A stretch of 62,832 nucleotides of DNA from Methanolinea sp. (GCA_025453675.1 JALOPW010000006.1:1-62832), one strand, 5' to 3'; positions 17,451 through 27,657 are shown, counted from the first letter of the stretch. Numbers and translations: made by a program. The notes: generated by a model from the letters alone, not told the origin.

Positions 17451-17882
17451 TGTGGAAATAATGTTTTATTGTGGGAAATAAAGGGGATAGTGGAGGATTT
17501 CATTCATTCACAGGGATCTTCCCTTTTTTTTTCTTTTTCATATCCGACAGCTTCAGATGCGGGTGCGTATATAGCCCCCATTTGCTGTTTTTTTTGCTCC
17601 ACGGAATAGACTTTCCGGGAAGAGATGGAGGCAGGCTATGCTTAATTCGCAGTGGTGCTGCCATACAGGGCATACCTCTGCCATCATTCTGTTCGAGACA
17701 GGGCAGGCAGCTGCACACAGGTTCGGCAGGAGATGCATCGAACATCAGGAACGAATTCCCTGTCATACCCGCGGACCCTGGTGATGAAACCAGGGTACAT
17801 GGAGTGACTTCCAGGATGGTGGCGATCTGGCGCGTTCCGGGCAGGGAACTCCCGGTCCCCGTGAATTAATAGATGAGCATCT
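17451..17882. other. gap without a recognisable gene
   Basis: This 432-nt gap lies between the convergent kinase and flavodoxin genes. Open frames on both strands have unnatural composition and no family resemblance. The only feature I see is the T-tract near its left end. Confidence 0.5.
17524..17538 (+). terminator. T-tract, probable terminator of the kinase-GNAT gene
   Basis: Nine T residues, a C, then five T residues lie about 75 nt after the kinase stop codon. This is a typical archaeal oligo-T terminator. Confidence 0.5.
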
Positions 17883-18368
17883 TCACTTTGCATCAACTGC
17901 CATCATGACCATGCGCACCAGTCCGTCGATCTTCGCCCGATCTTGCACTTCTCCCCTGGTAAAGACCATCTCTCCGACTACATTGACTCCCTTTCCAGCC
18001 AGCGCCTGTTTAAGGAGCGGGATGGTCTCCCCGGGCTTCCCTCCGCAGGTGGCGAAGATAACCGCCTTTTTTCCTTGTGAACCTTTCAGGGAGGCTACTG
18101 CGGCATTCACTGCGGGGGTCGGTTTGAATGCCCAGACGGGAGTGCCAAACACGATGAGGTCATATGCCGACACGTCGATGACATCCGGGTCGATGGGATC
18201 GTATTCCTGATTCCTGGCCCGGAGACACCCAACCGTGTAGGCACTGAGCGTGCCGTACTTCTGGTGGGGAATCACTTCTACGAGATCTCCACCGCACGAT
18301 GCCTTTAGTTTCCCGGCAATGCCCCTGGTAATGCCCGAGTAGGAATGAAAGACGATACATATCTTCAT
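17883..18368 (-). CDS. flavodoxin family protein
   Basis: This is a small FMN-binding electron-transfer protein of 161 residues. The phosphate-binding loop is VFHSYSGITRGIAGKL (about 6-21). DLIVFGTPVWAFKPTPAV (about 69-86) and VIFATCGGKPGETI (about 103-116) are the other two FMN-contact regions. Its ATG overlaps the end of the regulator reading frame upstream (ATGA), so it was probably controlled together with that regulator. Confidence 0.92.
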   Translation of the reverse strand: MKICIVFHSYSGITRGIAGKLKASCGGDLVEVIPHQKYGTLSAYTVGCLRARNQEYDPIDPDVIDVSAYDLIVFGTPVWAFKPTPAVNAAVASLKGSQGKKAVIFATCGGKPGETIPLLKQALAGKGVNVVGEMVFTRGEVQDRAKIDGLVRMVMMAVDAK

Positions 18369-18719
18369 GGTTTACTCCTATCAGAATTTGAGTTCTCCTG
18401 GTCGCACCGATTCATGACACAGCCGTAGAGGAAGTCAAAATTTTCCTTGAAGGCTTGCATCTTCTCGCGGTTGAAAGAGAAATACACGTGATATCCCTTC
18501 TTTCTCGATTCGATAATCTTCCCATTCTTCAGTGTCCTGAGATGCTGTGAGACTGCCGGCTGCGAGATGCCAAGTATCCTTGCAAGATTGCTCACCCCCC
18601 TATTGTACCTGTGGCATCAAGAGCCAGCAGGTAGCAGATCTTTAGCTGGTTCTCCACACCAATGCCTCGTATACTCCATCCGTCTCTTCGATTATCCCTT
18701 GGGAACTACAAGGTTCCAT
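18365..18719 (-). pseudogene. ArsR-family regulator with two frameshifts
   Basis: The intact C-terminal frame (18595-18365) reads VSNLARILGISQPAVSQHLR and then KKGYHVYFSFNREK, a winged helix-turn-helix of the ArsR type. Upstream the protein continues in two other frames. From ATG 18719 one reads MEPCSSQGIIEETDGVYEAL, then in a second frame GVENQLKICYLLALDATGTI. Joined, the three pieces give one normal ArsR-like protein of about 118 residues. Each junction needs one extra base; the second lies at a run of six G residues (18595-18600). The gene is either decayed or the assembly has two single-base errors here. A shorter product could start at GTG 18595. Confidence 0.7.
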
Positions 18720-18928
18720 AACTACATAAGATATTATTATACACTGATTTAATGTTCCAGAAAGGTCCCAGTCAAACTCTCTCCATGTATCCGCTCTCCG
18801 TTTTTGAGCATACATTTCCGGAAAAATGAAAGAACCCAATGGGGAGAGTCCGGGTAAATGATCAGAGGGATGATAATTTCGCTGAGTCTTTATAATCTCC
18901 ATGCTGAAAGAGAATATCAGGCTGTTTC

Positions 18929-20632
18929 ATGTCCCATGCTATCCAGTGGTGGCTGAGGCGATTACTGGTTATAATCCTCATAGGTGGGGCATTCGTCACC
19001 GCATGGTCCGTGCAGCATGAAGATGCCAGGCTTCGGCATGAACTTCTCATAAAAGCAAAAATTGCCGCAAGTGGCATTCCCCTCTCCCACGTGCAGTCCC
19101 TCTCCGGGTCAGATGCAGACCTTTCCACCGGGGAGTATCTCTCTCTCAAGCAACAGATGGAAAGAGTTCGGTCCACTGATGAGAAGATACGATTTGCGTA
19201 TATAATGGGGAAAAATGAGGATGAGGATATCTTCTTCTATGTCGATTCAGAACCCCCTGATTCCGACGATTATTCGCCGCCAGGGCAGGTCTATTCCGAA
19301 GCAACCGCTCCTACTTTGATCGCCTTCACCTCAGGGGAGGAATTGACCGGAGGACCGGATAATGACAGATGGGGGACGTGGGTGACTGGCTTTGTTCCCC
19401 TTCGAGACCCGGTTTCGGGGGCGTTGATTGGCGTTTTTGGTATGGATCTCGACGCCAGGGACTGGTTCTATTCTCTCGCCATTGCGGCAGCCCCCGTGAT
19501 AATGGGGACTGTGTTATTTCTTGTCATGGTGATGGCCTTCCTCTTCGTGATTGAGCGGAAACAAAAAGAAGATGAACTTCTTGCTTCTTCCCGGAAAGCC
19601 ATTCAGGAGAGCGAGGAACGCTATCGCCTCCTCTTCACCCAGTCCCCGGTGGGGATTCTACAGGTCGGCCAGGACGGCGTGATCCTCACTGTAAATCAGA
19701 AGTGTGCAGAAATTCTTGGATTGCCCCCCAATGACCTGATTGGCTTCAATATCCGTACGCAGTTGCAGAATCCAGGATTAATTGCGGCGATCCAGGATAT
19801 TCCCCGGGGAAAACCCGCGTATTATGAGGGGAAATATCAATCCGTGGGCTCGGGAAAAGTCTCATCGGTGCGTATCCTTGTTCATCCTCTTTTTTCCGAG
19901 GAGGAGGGATATTCAGGTGCAATTGCCATTATAGAAGACATAAGCGATCGTAAACTGGCCGAGGAAGCCCTCTTTCAGGCAAACCAGAAACTCAATCTTC
20001 TGAACACTATCACACGGCATGATATCCTCAACCAGTTGCTGGCACTCAAGGGATACCTGGAATTGTCTGGAGATTTCAGGAATGACCCCGAAAAGGAACG
20101 TTATATTCTCGACAGGGCAAAAAAAGCTGCAGATACTATTGAACGCCATATCATCTTCACCAGGGATTACCAGGACATGGGGGTAAAGAATGCCAACTGG
20201 CAGAAGATAGGGATGGGGATCCTTCGCGCGAAAGGAACCCTGCCCCTGGAACGCCTCACCATCATCACGTCGGGGTTGGGATATGAAATATTTGCGGATC
20301 CGCTACTCGAGAAGGTCCTTTACAATCTTTTTGAGAATTCCCTCAAGCATGGCGGTGACCAGTTGCATACTATCCGGGTCTCTGCACTTGAGACGGATGA
20401 GGGGCTGATGATTGTATACGAGGATGATGGTGTGGGTGTCCCGGTCGAGGTGAAGCATTCCCTCTTCGAGCAGATGCCAGGGCCACAGAAAGGCCTCGGG
20501 ATGTATCTCGCCGGACAGATACTCGGGATCACCGGCATCACCATCACCGAGACAGGTATTCCCGGAAGAGGAGCCAGGTTCGAGATCAGGATCCCCCCGG
20601 GGGGCTACAGGAGAGAAGGAGCCCCGGGCTGA
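18929..20632 (+). CDS. membrane sensor histidine kinase with Cache-like and PAS domains
   Basis: The 567-residue protein has a transmembrane helix at about 10-27 and an extracytoplasmic Cache-like sensor at about 30-185 (GVFGMDLDARDW near its end). A second transmembrane helix follows at about 188-212. A PAS domain covers about 228-345 (YRLLFTQSPVGILQVGQDGV to AIIEDISDRKLAEEAL). The H-box is KLNLLNTITRHDILNQL, with the phosphoacceptor His in RHD. A HATPase_c domain covers about 440-560 (NLFENSLKHGG, YEDDGVGVP, GLGMYLAGQILGITGI). It is a single gene with no adjacent regulator, the usual arrangement for methanogen kinases. Confidence 0.92.
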   Translation: MSHAIQWWLRRLLVIILIGGAFVTAWSVQHEDARLRHELLIKAKIAASGIPLSHVQSLSGSDADLSTGEYLSLKQQMERVRSTDEKIRFAYIMGKNEDEDIFFYVDSEPPDSDDYSPPGQVYSEATAPTLIAFTSGEELTGGPDNDRWGTWVTGFVPLRDPVSGALIGVFGMDLDARDWFYSLAIAAAPVIMGTVLFLVMVMAFLFVIERKQKEDELLASSRKAIQESEERYRLLFTQSPVGILQVGQDGVILTVNQKCAEILGLPPNDLIGFNIRTQLQNPGLIAAIQDIPRGKPAYYEGKYQSVGSGKVSSVRILVHPLFSEEEGYSGAIAIIEDISDRKLAEEALFQANQKLNLLNTITRHDILNQLLALKGYLELSGDFRNDPEKERYILDRAKKAADTIERHIIFTRDYQDMGVKNANWQKIGMGILRAKGTLPLERLTIITSGLGYEIFADPLLEKVLYNLFENSLKHGGDQLHTIRVSALETDEGLMIVYEDDGVGVPVEVKHSLFEQMPGPQKGLGMYLAGQILGITGITITETGIPGRGARFEIRIPPGGYRREGAPG

Positions 20633-20664
20633 CCCCCTACTATCCTGGATCTCTCTCTCCCTTC

Positions 20665-21171
20665 TCACTCCCAGAATTTTGGTGAGGGACAGTATCCCGA
20701 GCCGCATTTCTCATAATACTGCTGGTGATACTCCTCCGCCTTCCAGAATTCTGCTGCAGGCACGATCTCGGTGGCAACAGCCCTATTCCCATAGCGCCCG
20801 GATCTCTGCAGCCGGTCACGGGATGCTTCAGCCTTTTTCTTCTGCTCTGGTGAATGGTAGAAGATGACTGACCGGTAATTGGTCCCGATATCAGGTCCCT
20901 GCCGGTTTACCTGGGTTGGGTCGTGGCTCTCCCAGAATACGTCCAGGATCTGTTCATATGCCACCAATTTTGGATTATAGATCACCCTGACTGCCTCTGC
21001 ATGCCCTGTAGTTCCCGAACAGACACGCTCGTAAGTAGGTTCGGGGACTGTTCCGCCAGTGTAGCCCACCGTGGTCCCGACCACGCCCTTTACCCTCCGA
21101 AATGCAGCCTCCACCCCCCAGAAGCACCCGGCGGCAAATGTGGCCTGATCCAAATCCTGGTTCTCTTCCAT
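20665..21171 (-). CDS. msrA: peptide methionine sulfoxide reductase A
   Basis: This enzyme repairs methionine-S-sulfoxide in proteins. The 168-residue protein has the active-site motif [12 protein letters not shown] (Cys near residue 16). [22 protein letters not shown] and [15 protein letters not shown] follow, all diagnostic of MsrA. The C-terminal [11 protein letters not shown] contains a probable recycling Cys. It suggests some exposure to oxidants. Confidence 0.96.
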   Translation of the reverse strand: MEENQDLDQATFAAGCFWGVEAAFRRVKGVVGTTVGYTGGTVPEPTYERVCSGTTGHAEAVRVIYNPKLVAYEQILDVFWESHDPTQVNRQGPDIGTNYRSVIFYHSPEQKKKAEASRDRLQRSGRYGNRAVATEIVPAAEFWKAEEYHQQYYEKCGSGYCPSPKFWE

Positions 21172-21279
21172 AGTATGGGGGTTGGGTCCATAGAGTGATG
21201 GAATTTTTGGTAGGGATAGTTTTCACTTTTCATGTCGGGGGTGCCCTTCCCCTTTCCGAAAACCACACATATTCTCTCT

Positions 21280-21720
21280 TTACCAGTGCCTTTTTCCTCT
21301 AACAAAACCCCCGACCCCTTTTTTGATGAGAAGGGCCAGGTTCTTACGGTGCGAATCGCCGTGGGTCGCGTTCAAAAAGTCGAGTTTCTCGCACTTTTCA
21401 TGTGCATCGCACTCCCAGCAGCCTTTCAGGTCCTTCTCCTGGCAGCACTTCCTGATCTGGCAGAAAGGGGGTCCCCCGCCGTTCCTGCACCCTTTTTTGC
21501 ACCGGAATTTCATCATCAGCCCGAGCGCGTCATAGCATTCCTGGTAGTTCCTGAATGCACTCCCGAAGGGCAATGTTGAGATTGCCCTGGCGAACTTTTC
21601 GTAGTGCACCCGGCGCAGCTCCTTTCTCAAATCCCTCGCAAGATCCGGAACTATCTGGGTATGGCCGTGGCAATCGAGGCAGCAGAGCCCGCAATACGTA
21701 ACGAAAGCCTCATCATCCAT
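21280..21720 (-). CDS. DUF3795-like cysteine-rich protein
   Basis: The predicted small cytoplasmic protein has 146 residues and many Cys in the order YCGLCCLDCHGH (about 9-20), RCKKGCRNGGGPPFCQIRKC (about 70-90) and CWECDAHEKCEKLDFL. This pattern is typical of DUF3795 proteins in anaerobes and implies bound metal. The function is unknown. I chose ATG 21720 because the frame upstream of it has no resemblance to the family. Confidence 0.8.
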   Translation of the reverse strand: MDDEAFVTYCGLCCLDCHGHTQIVPDLARDLRKELRRVHYEKFARAISTLPFGSAFRNYQECYDALGLMMKFRCKKGCRNGGGPPFCQIRKCCQEKDLKGCWECDAHEKCEKLDFLNATHGDSHRKNLALLIKKGVGGFVRGKRHW

Positions 21721-21870
21721 GTGAAAAAAAAGACGATGAGAAGATAAGAAGCCAGCTGCCCCAACCCTGCATATACATTCTTCTCTCAAAGACAATGAGT
21801 GCAGGATCAAATGACACTCCACTCTCAGCCAGGCAAGGCGGGATAAAGAATGGCGGTGGTCGGGGGCCAC

Positions 21871-22695
21871 CTATTTTGCGTAGGCCTCCACGAGGTCCCT
21901 GGCGGTGATGATTCCGGCGAGTTTCTTCTTCTTCATCAGCGGGAGCCGACGTATATGCCTGGTAGCCATGACCTTTGCCGCCTCGTGGATGCTGATGCCG
22001 GTCGGGGCAGAGACCAGCATCGGCGAACAGACCTCACCAGCGGGGAGATCGAGCGAGATTCCCTTGGCCATGAGTGCCGAGAGGAGGTCCCGCTCGGTGA
22101 ATATCCCCCTGGGTTTCCCCCCTTCGGTCACAATCACGCTGCCAATCCGCTTCTCCCCCATGATCCTGGCAATATCCTCAATTTTTTGTTCATCCCCGAC
22201 GGTAACGACCTCCCTTGTCATGAAGTCATCGACGACCAGGGAAGTCTCCGGGGCGTCCGGCATCTCGCGTATGAGGTCCGATGCAGTGATAACCCCACAT
22301 ATCATCCCACATTCGAAGACCGCCAGGCGCCCTTTCTTTTTGATCATGGTACGGGCGGCTTCACGGATCTCGAGACCCGGACATATCTTGATGAGCGGGA
22401 ATGACATGACATCCCTGACCGTCGTCTTTTCAAGGTCCAGTCCCCCGGCAAGCACTTTTGAGAGGAGGTCGCGTTCGGTGACTATGGCGATCGGGGTGCC
22501 ATACTGCACCACAATCAGGCTCCCGATGCGCCGTTCTCCCATTATCTGTGCGGCCTGAGCCATGGAGGCCTGAGGGGTGGTGACCACCACCTCTGTGCTC
22601 ATGATATCGGACACTTTGCGGTGCCTCTTATACTCCTGATAGGCACGGTCAACGACGCTCTGGAATTCGATACCTGGTTTCTCCGGTGCAACCAT
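21871..22695 (-). CDS. CBS-domain protein with four CBS repeats
   Basis: The 274-residue protein is made almost wholly of four CBS motifs in two Bateman pairs. They start near VSDIMSTEVVVTTPQASMAQ, VRDVMSFPLIKICPG, VDDFMTREVVTVGD and CSPMLVSAPTGISI. Repeats end with IVTERDLLSKV, VITASDLIREM, IFTERDLLSAL and IITARDLVEAY. CBS proteins sense adenosyl ligands such as AMP, ATP or S-adenosylmethionine. No partner domain is present, so the output is unknown. Confidence 0.93.
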   Translation of the reverse strand: MVAPEKPGIEFQSVVDRAYQEYKRHRKVSDIMSTEVVVTTPQASMAQAAQIMGERRIGSLIVVQYGTPIAIVTERDLLSKVLAGGLDLEKTTVRDVMSFPLIKICPGLEIREAARTMIKKKGRLAVFECGMICGVITASDLIREMPDAPETSLVVDDFMTREVVTVGDEQKIEDIARIMGEKRIGSVIVTEGGKPRGIFTERDLLSALMAKGISLDLPAGEVCSPMLVSAPTGISIHEAAKVMATRHIRRLPLMKKKKLAGIITARDLVEAYAK

Positions 22696-22952
22696 TCTGA
22701 TCCCCCAATGGTGAGAGAGAGCTTCTCATTGGTAAAAAGCTTGTGGGAGGAGATGAGAAAGCAGGGTGTTGGGGGGAGGGATTGAGTTGAATACCAGGAT
22801 CAGGTAAAGAGAAATCAGGAGCCTTCGTTTTTTTTGGGAAAACCCCGTGAAACAGGTATTGATCTTTCTCCCCGCAATGCCGATGATTCAAGGATACCGA
22901 AATACAACAAAGACATAAATAGTCTCAGCATAATGATTCATCGGTGTAATCC

Positions 22953-23117
22953 ATGCCTTCGTTTGTATGTTTTGGTAAAAATTGTTCATTTGAGACATCA
23001 GCTCCCACCGAAGCTGAGCTAATGAAAAAAATTGCAGAACACGCAAAAACTGCCCATAATATGGACCCAATCCCACCAGATATGATGGTAAGGGTGAAAG
23101 CTGCAATCAAAAAGTAA
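22953..23117 (+). CDS. DUF1059 family small protein
   Basis: This is a 54-residue gene: MPSFVCFGKNCSFETSAPTE, then AELMKKIAEHAKTAHNM and a short tail to KAAIKK. The CFGKNC pair and the AEHAKTAH histidines match DUF1059, a family of tiny proteins thought to bind a metal. The start codon follows a weak upstream region. The gene ends only 24 nt before the palindromic repeat at 23142. Function unknown. Confidence 0.8.
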   Translation: MPSFVCFGKNCSFETSAPTEAELMKKIAEHAKTAHNMDPIPPDMMVRVKAAIKK

Positions 23118-23141
23118 CAATTTCCCTCTTCCTTTTTTCGA

Positions 23142-23275
23142 ATGAAACGCACATGAGACTGTCGGGTCACATGCCCACCTGATGAAAACCGCGGATGCGG
23201 TTTTCATACCAAAATGGCTTCGCCATTTTCATAATTTATGTCCGAAATCCTGAAAAGAGTTCATAGTGTATTTAT
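23142..23275 (-). repeat. dispersed palindromic repeat, locus 2
   Basis: In plus-strand order: module C (23142-23181, complement of locus 1 C), perfect hairpin B (23182-23207, loop GGAT), hairpin A (23210-23232, one arm shortened) and module D (23233-23275). The arms of B are identical to locus 1 while the loop differs, so the stem is what is conserved. The gap 23118-23543 otherwise holds no clear gene, except a possible upstream extension of the next methyltransferase. Confidence 0.85.
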
Positions 23276-23543
23276 ATGGATTATTATTCCATCACAGGCA
23301 TCGGTATCAATAATTCATGAATATTCTGGTAGAATGGCACGTGTGTGTAGTACACACATACTGATACTCTCCCAAAAGTACAAATGGCAGATTCATTCCC
23401 GTGGGGTTATGGGACTGGGAGGGGCATATGGCAGTTCAGTGCAACTACAAAAAACACTTGTCTCTTCTGTGTGTGTATTCGCATATTCCCAGCGTTCAAT
23501 ACCCTTTTCCGCTGAGGCTCTCAATATTCTTGCAAGGGTACTC

Positions 23544-24620
23544 ATGCTTTTTCTTTCTGAGGAGGAGAGACGGGAATGGAAGAGGTACGCGGATGAAATC
23601 TTACGGATTTTTCCCACCCCCGGATATTATGATACGAAGGTGCGCCCGAACCTCGTCCCTGCATTTCACTTTTATATCGCCACACTCTTTGCTTCGAAAG
23701 GGCTTGGGGAACACAGCACTGAATGGCTGGAGACCGGGACTCTTGCAGAGGAGGACGGGCTCTTCGGCTGCGGGTTCCTTCTCGGGTTCCTGAAGCGGCA
23801 TGGAGGTGAGCTGATCATGCCGGCCGTGGCATTCCAGGACCCCCGTCCGTTCATCCATTTCTCCGGGGTCCCTGCGATGAAAGAAGCAAGGAGGCAGTTC
23901 GTCAGGCAGTGCGGGCATTCTCTCCCTGTTTTTGAGAGGCCTGTCCGGTTCATGGATATCGGGTGCGGTGACGGGGCGCTCACCACCGCCCTCCTCACTC
24001 ACCTTGTAGAGACCGGAAAAATCCCGGGGATCAGCGATATCCTCCTGATCGATCCGTCCCCCGCAATGGCGGCCCTTGCACAGAAGACTGTCGGGTCTGC
24101 ATTCCCGGATGCAGGAACAGAGATCGAGAACAGCCGGATCCAGAATTGTTCGGATAAGATCAACACGTCTTTTGATATCGCAATCAGCTCCCTCGCGTAC
24201 CACCACATGCCGCTCGAACTGAAGCGGATCCACCTCTCCCGCCTGAAGCCATGGATCGATCACGTATTTCTCTTCGAATTGGATGCAAACAACGATACCC
24301 CTGAGGTCTTCTCACCAGACCTTGCCTTCTCAGTCTACCAGGCGTACAGCCGGATCATCGATTTTGTCTTTGCGCATGACGCTCCGGTGGAGTTGGCAAT
24401 CGATTGTGTCGACTCGTTCCTGATGACCGAGCTCGTCTCCATCCTCACCCAGCCCAGGGGCATCCGCACGGATTACCATATGCTGAGGAGCCAGTGGAAC
24501 GCGCTCTTTCAGCAAACCCTGGGACCTGAATTCTCCTGCCGGTGTGATTCTTCTGCATATGCGGACGAGTACATGACGCTCTTTACGCTTCATTATGGAA
24601 GAGACAGTCGGGTAACGTGA
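23544..24620 (+). CDS. SAM-dependent methyltransferase, class I
   Basis: The predicted cytoplasmic methyltransferase has about 358 residues from ATG 23544. The N-terminal 135 residues are of unknown type. Residues about 140-260 form a Rossmann methyltransferase core: VRFMDIGCGDGALTTALL (motif I), DILLIDPSPAMAALAQKTV (motif II) and FDIAISSLAYHHMPL (motif IV). The substrate is unknown. The frame is open upstream to 23238, but its first codons fall in repeat module D, so that start is improbable. A start between 23340 and 23544 cannot be excluded. Confidence 0.82.
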   Translation: MLFLSEEERREWKRYADEILRIFPTPGYYDTKVRPNLVPAFHFYIATLFASKGLGEHSTEWLETGTLAEEDGLFGCGFLLGFLKRHGGELIMPAVAFQDPRPFIHFSGVPAMKEARRQFVRQCGHSLPVFERPVRFMDIGCGDGALTTALLTHLVETGKIPGISDILLIDPSPAMAALAQKTVGSAFPDAGTEIENSRIQNCSDKINTSFDIAISSLAYHHMPLELKRIHLSRLKPWIDHVFLFELDANNDTPEVFSPDLAFSVYQAYSRIIDFVFAHDAPVELAIDCVDSFLMTELVSILTQPRGIRTDYHMLRSQWNALFQQTLGPEFSCRCDSSAYADEYMTLFTLHYGRDSRVT

Positions 24621-24746
24621 GTGACGGACGGTCTGTCCCGGTTGTGTCGGGGACCCCTGATATCGGCAGGTGTGTGTGAAAGCGGGTATCAGGGCAGTTT
24701 CATCGTGTTGGGGATTTAAGGAAACTGTAAGTGGAAGGCGCCTGTC

Positions 24747-25145
24747 TCACGGCGTCATTTCCCTGCAGGCCTGGCATTTCACATACTGGTAATCGCTGTC
24801 GTTGCAGTTCCAGGGTGCATACTCCCTGCACACTGCGGGTCTCACGTCATGAATGCCGCAGAATGCTTTCCCGTCACCTGATCTTCCCAGGAATGGGCAG
24901 TGCCGCAAAGGCCTCCCGGAAGGGTCCTGCCAGTATCGAACTTTCCTGATGTGCGGGATATCGGCAGTTGTGATCTCACTTCCACTGGCTTTCCGCCCGT
25001 TCTCCAGGTGCACTGTGACGTACAGCAGGATATCCTTCCGATCCCCCGCGATCCAGGGAAGAATGTCTTGGACAGTCCCCTTCTGGCCCCACCCCCACCG
25101 TTCGCAGCAATGCCCGCACTGCCGGCAGATCTGTTCCTGGGTCAC
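24747..25145 (-). CDS. YkgJ-type CxxCxxCC cysteine-cluster protein
   Basis: The 132-residue protein starts at GTG 25145. The N-terminal CRQCGHCC (about 7-14) is the defining motif. CPFLGRSGDGKAFCGIHDVR, RPAVCREYAPWNC and a terminal CQAC follow. The family is thought to bind iron or zinc; no reaction is established. A relative lies at 54178-54660. Confidence 0.85.
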   Translation of the reverse strand: MTQEQICRQCGHCCERWGWGQKGTVQDILPWIAGDRKDILLYVTVHLENGRKASGSEITTADIPHIRKVRYWQDPSGRPLRHCPFLGRSGDGKAFCGIHDVRPAVCREYAPWNCNDSDYQYVKCQACREMTP

Positions 25146-25206
25146 GATACATGTTATTTCGGTGAGGTTATTGAAAAAAGTAAGGATACGGTTTTTGCGA
25201 GAAAAA

Positions 25207-27036
25207 TCAGATATACCTGGCCTTCTTCGAGAGCTTCATCGGGGTGTACAGGGGCCGGAACGGCCTTACCCCGCAATCCGCCTGCACAAGGGCAACGAGG
25301 TCAGGGAACGTAAAAGACTCCTTGAAGGGCTTGTTCGGCTCCGACCTCGAGCGGATGGTGACCGTCATCCGCCCGCTCTCGACCTCCGCATCGCCGACAA
25401 CGACAACAAAGGGCACCCAGTCCATCCCGGCCTCCCGGACTTTCTTTCCCACGCTCTCATCCCGGTCGTCGAGATCAGCCCGGATCTTCGCGTTGTTCAA
25501 GTCGAGTGCGATCTTCTCGGCAAAGGAGAGGTGCCGCTCGGCAACAGGGATTACCCGGACCTGGGTGGGGGAGAGCCAGGTGGGGAGCCTCGGCACCTTT
25601 TGCCGGGCGGTGCTCTCGAGGATGGCGCAGATGACCCGCTCCACGGAGCCGGTGGGTGAGCAATGGAGGATGGGGGGATGAACCTCCTTTCCGTCCAGGT
25701 GGTACTTGATGTCGAAGCGGAGCGAGCTTTCCACGTCGATCTGTACTGTGGGATTCTCTATGGGCCTTCCCTGGCCGTCGATGGCCGCGAGATCCACCTT
25801 GGCAACCCAGTAGTGGACCCGGTCGGAGAGGACTTCTATCAGCATGGGGCATCCGGAGATTTTCACCATCTGTGCGACCCATTCTTTATAATGGTCGTAA
25901 AAGTCGCGGGTACAGCGGATTACGCCGACAAGTTCGGTGCCAAAGTCTTTCCCGGTCTCCCACCCCATCTGGAGCTGCTCTTCGAAACACTGCAGGGCCT
26001 CGGGCATGTCCGTGCAGAGCGAGTGCATGTCCGGCATGGTAAAGGCCCGAAGACGTTTCAATCCGATAACTTCCCCCTTCTGCTCATGACGGAAGGAATA
26101 GGTCGAGAGCTCGTACATCTTCATCGGCAGCGTATTCGGGGAGATGTGCATGTCTCTCATGATGGAGAACATCCCGAAGCACGCGGCGAAGCGAAGCATC
26201 ATGCTCCTGTTCCCGCTCTTGAACCGGTACTGCCGCTCCCCGAACTTGTCGGCGTGCTCATAGATGGCCCGGTCGGCCAGGTCATACATCACAGGGGTCT
26301 CGACCGGGGTTGCCCCGTAGGGGAGAACTTTCTGGAGGACGTAGTCGGCAAGGAGGTCGCGGATAAGTTTTCCCCTCGGCATCCACCTGAGGTGACCCAC
26401 GTCCGAGACCGGCTCGTAGTCCACCAGCTCCTTGCTCCGCATCAGTTCGACGTGGATCGGTTCGCCGCCGCCCTCAGTGGGCTCCCCGAGCTCCTTTTTG
26501 AGCAGGCAGCCGAAGGAGGTGTCGTCCATGAACTGCTTTGGTTCATGCCGCTTTCCATCCGGCGTGAGGACGAAGAACTCGTGGGTGACCTCTTTCTTCT
26601 CGACTTTCTTCCCCTCATCAGGGGGGAGGATCGTCTTTGAGAGTTCGGAGAGGGGGTGGCCCTTGCAGGAGATGCGGAAGGACTTGTACCACCCGAAGGG
26701 AGCACGGGTCACGTCGAATCCTATCTCCACCAGCAGGTGCTCGAGCATCTTCAGTGCCTGGACCGCAGCGTCCGGACGGGCGAGGTCGCTCGAGAGGTGT
26801 GCATAAGGATAGAGGACGATGCTCTCTACCGCGAGCTGGTCAGCAGTCTTTGAGATCTCCTCCCCTGCGAGCTCCACCACGCCAGGGATGTCGTCCTCGT
26901 CCCCTGCCTCTACGGCACAGAAGACGGTAAGGGCCTCCTCTTTGAATCCTTTCAATGGTTGCCCTTCTTCGGCCATTCCCGTCTTTTTCTTGGCCTCGTA
27001 TTCGATAAAATCAGAGTGTATCAAGAGAAGTCGCAT
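25207..27036 (-). CDS. thrS: threonyl-tRNA synthetase, archaeal type
   Basis: This enzyme charges tRNA(Thr). The 609-residue protein starts [19 protein letters not shown], the archaeal editing domain related to D-aminoacyl-tRNA deacylase (about 1-140). The class II catalytic core follows, including [38 protein letters not shown] and [20 protein letters not shown]. The anticodon-binding domain runs from about 505 ([18 protein letters not shown]) to the end. Length is normal. Confidence 0.97.
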   Translation of the reverse strand: MRLLLIHSDFIEYEAKKKTGMAEEGQPLKGFKEEALTVFCAVEAGDEDDIPGVVELAGEEISKTADQLAVESIVLYPYAHLSSDLARPDAAVQALKMLEHLLVEIGFDVTRAPFGWYKSFRISCKGHPLSELSKTILPPDEGKKVEKKEVTHEFFVLTPDGKRHEPKQFMDDTSFGCLLKKELGEPTEGGGEPIHVELMRSKELVDYEPVSDVGHLRWMPRGKLIRDLLADYVLQKVLPYGATPVETPVMYDLADRAIYEHADKFGERQYRFKSGNRSMMLRFAACFGMFSIMRDMHISPNTLPMKMYELSTYSFRHEQKGEVIGLKRLRAFTMPDMHSLCTDMPEALQCFEEQLQMGWETGKDFGTELVGVIRCTRDFYDHYKEWVAQMVKISGCPMLIEVLSDRVHYWVAKVDLAAIDGQGRPIENPTVQIDVESSLRFDIKYHLDGKEVHPPILHCSPTGSVERVICAILESTARQKVPRLPTWLSPTQVRVIPVAERHLSFAEKIALDLNNAKIRADLDDRDESVGKKVREAGMDWVPFVVVVGDAEVESGRMTVTIRSRSEPNKPFKESFTFPDLVALVQADCGVRPFRPLYTPMKLSKKARYI

Positions 27037-27099
27037 AGGTCAGCTCCATTGCGGTCAGATTATCCCAGATAATTGTGATTTCATGGTGTATATACCCAT

Positions 27100-27657
27100 T
27101 CAGAGTTCGGGCAGGTTCTGGTGGTAACGGGAGAGGGTGGCCTGCCGCTGGTCCATGTACTTGGCGTCTTTTTTCAGGTTGTAGGGAAAGAGAGCCTTCT
27201 CGGTGGTATAAAAGACCAGCTGCCCGATGGGCATACCCGCGTACATACGCACCGGCCGCTGGTTCACGTTGCACATCTCGAGCGTGATCGACCCCCGGAA
27301 GCCGGCGTCGATCCAGCCGCCGGTCTGGTGCAGTTCCACCCCGAGGCGGGCGATGCTGCTCTTGCCCTCGATGCTGGCCACGATGTTATCGGGGAGGCCG
27401 ATCACCTCGTGGGTCTCGGCGAGCATGAACTGTCCGGGGGCGAGCACGATGGACTCCGCCGTGGTCTCCACGGTTCCCGCGGCGATGGTCTCCTGGTGAT
27501 AGGGATCGATCACACTGTCGCCCCACTCGTACCAGACAAAATGGTTCCCGAGGCGTATGTCAAGGGAATTTGGCTGGACCAGCCGGGGATCGAAAGGTTC
27601 CACACTGATGAACCCCCGCTGGATGCGGTCCAGTATCTGCCAGTCCACGAGAATCAT
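27100..27657 (-). CDS. dcd: dCTP deaminase
   Basis: This enzyme converts dCTP to dUTP for dTMP synthesis. The 185-residue protein has [53 protein letters not shown] and [12 protein letters not shown] (catalytic Glu), the family core. A bifunctional dCTP deaminase/dUTPase activity exists in some archaea and cannot be excluded by eye. The dCMP deaminase at 40707 serves the same pathway. Confidence 0.95.
   Translation of the reverse strand: MILVDWQILDRIQRGFISVEPFDPRLVQPNSLDIRLGNHFVWYEWGDSVIDPYHQETIAAGTVETTAESIVLAPGQFMLAETHEVIGLPDNIVASIEGKSSIARLGVELHQTGGWIDAGFRGSITLEMCNVNQRPVRMYAGMPIGQLVFYTTEKALFPYNLKKDAKYMDQRQATLSRYHQNLPEL

Noticed and set aside
17471-17869. 132-codon frame in the kinase-flavodoxin gap
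   Set aside because: It begins in an oligo-T region, has odd composition, overlaps frames on the other strand, and resembles no family.
23238-23543. Upstream part of the methyltransferase frame as coding
   Set aside because: The first codons fall in repeat module D (MSEILKRVHSVF) and the residues up to about 23440 have no protein-like character. A start somewhere after 23440 cannot be ruled out.
24621-24746. Possible RNA gene in the gap after the methyltransferase
   Set aside because: A GC-rich stretch is present, but no T-loop, acceptor pairing or known RNA pattern.
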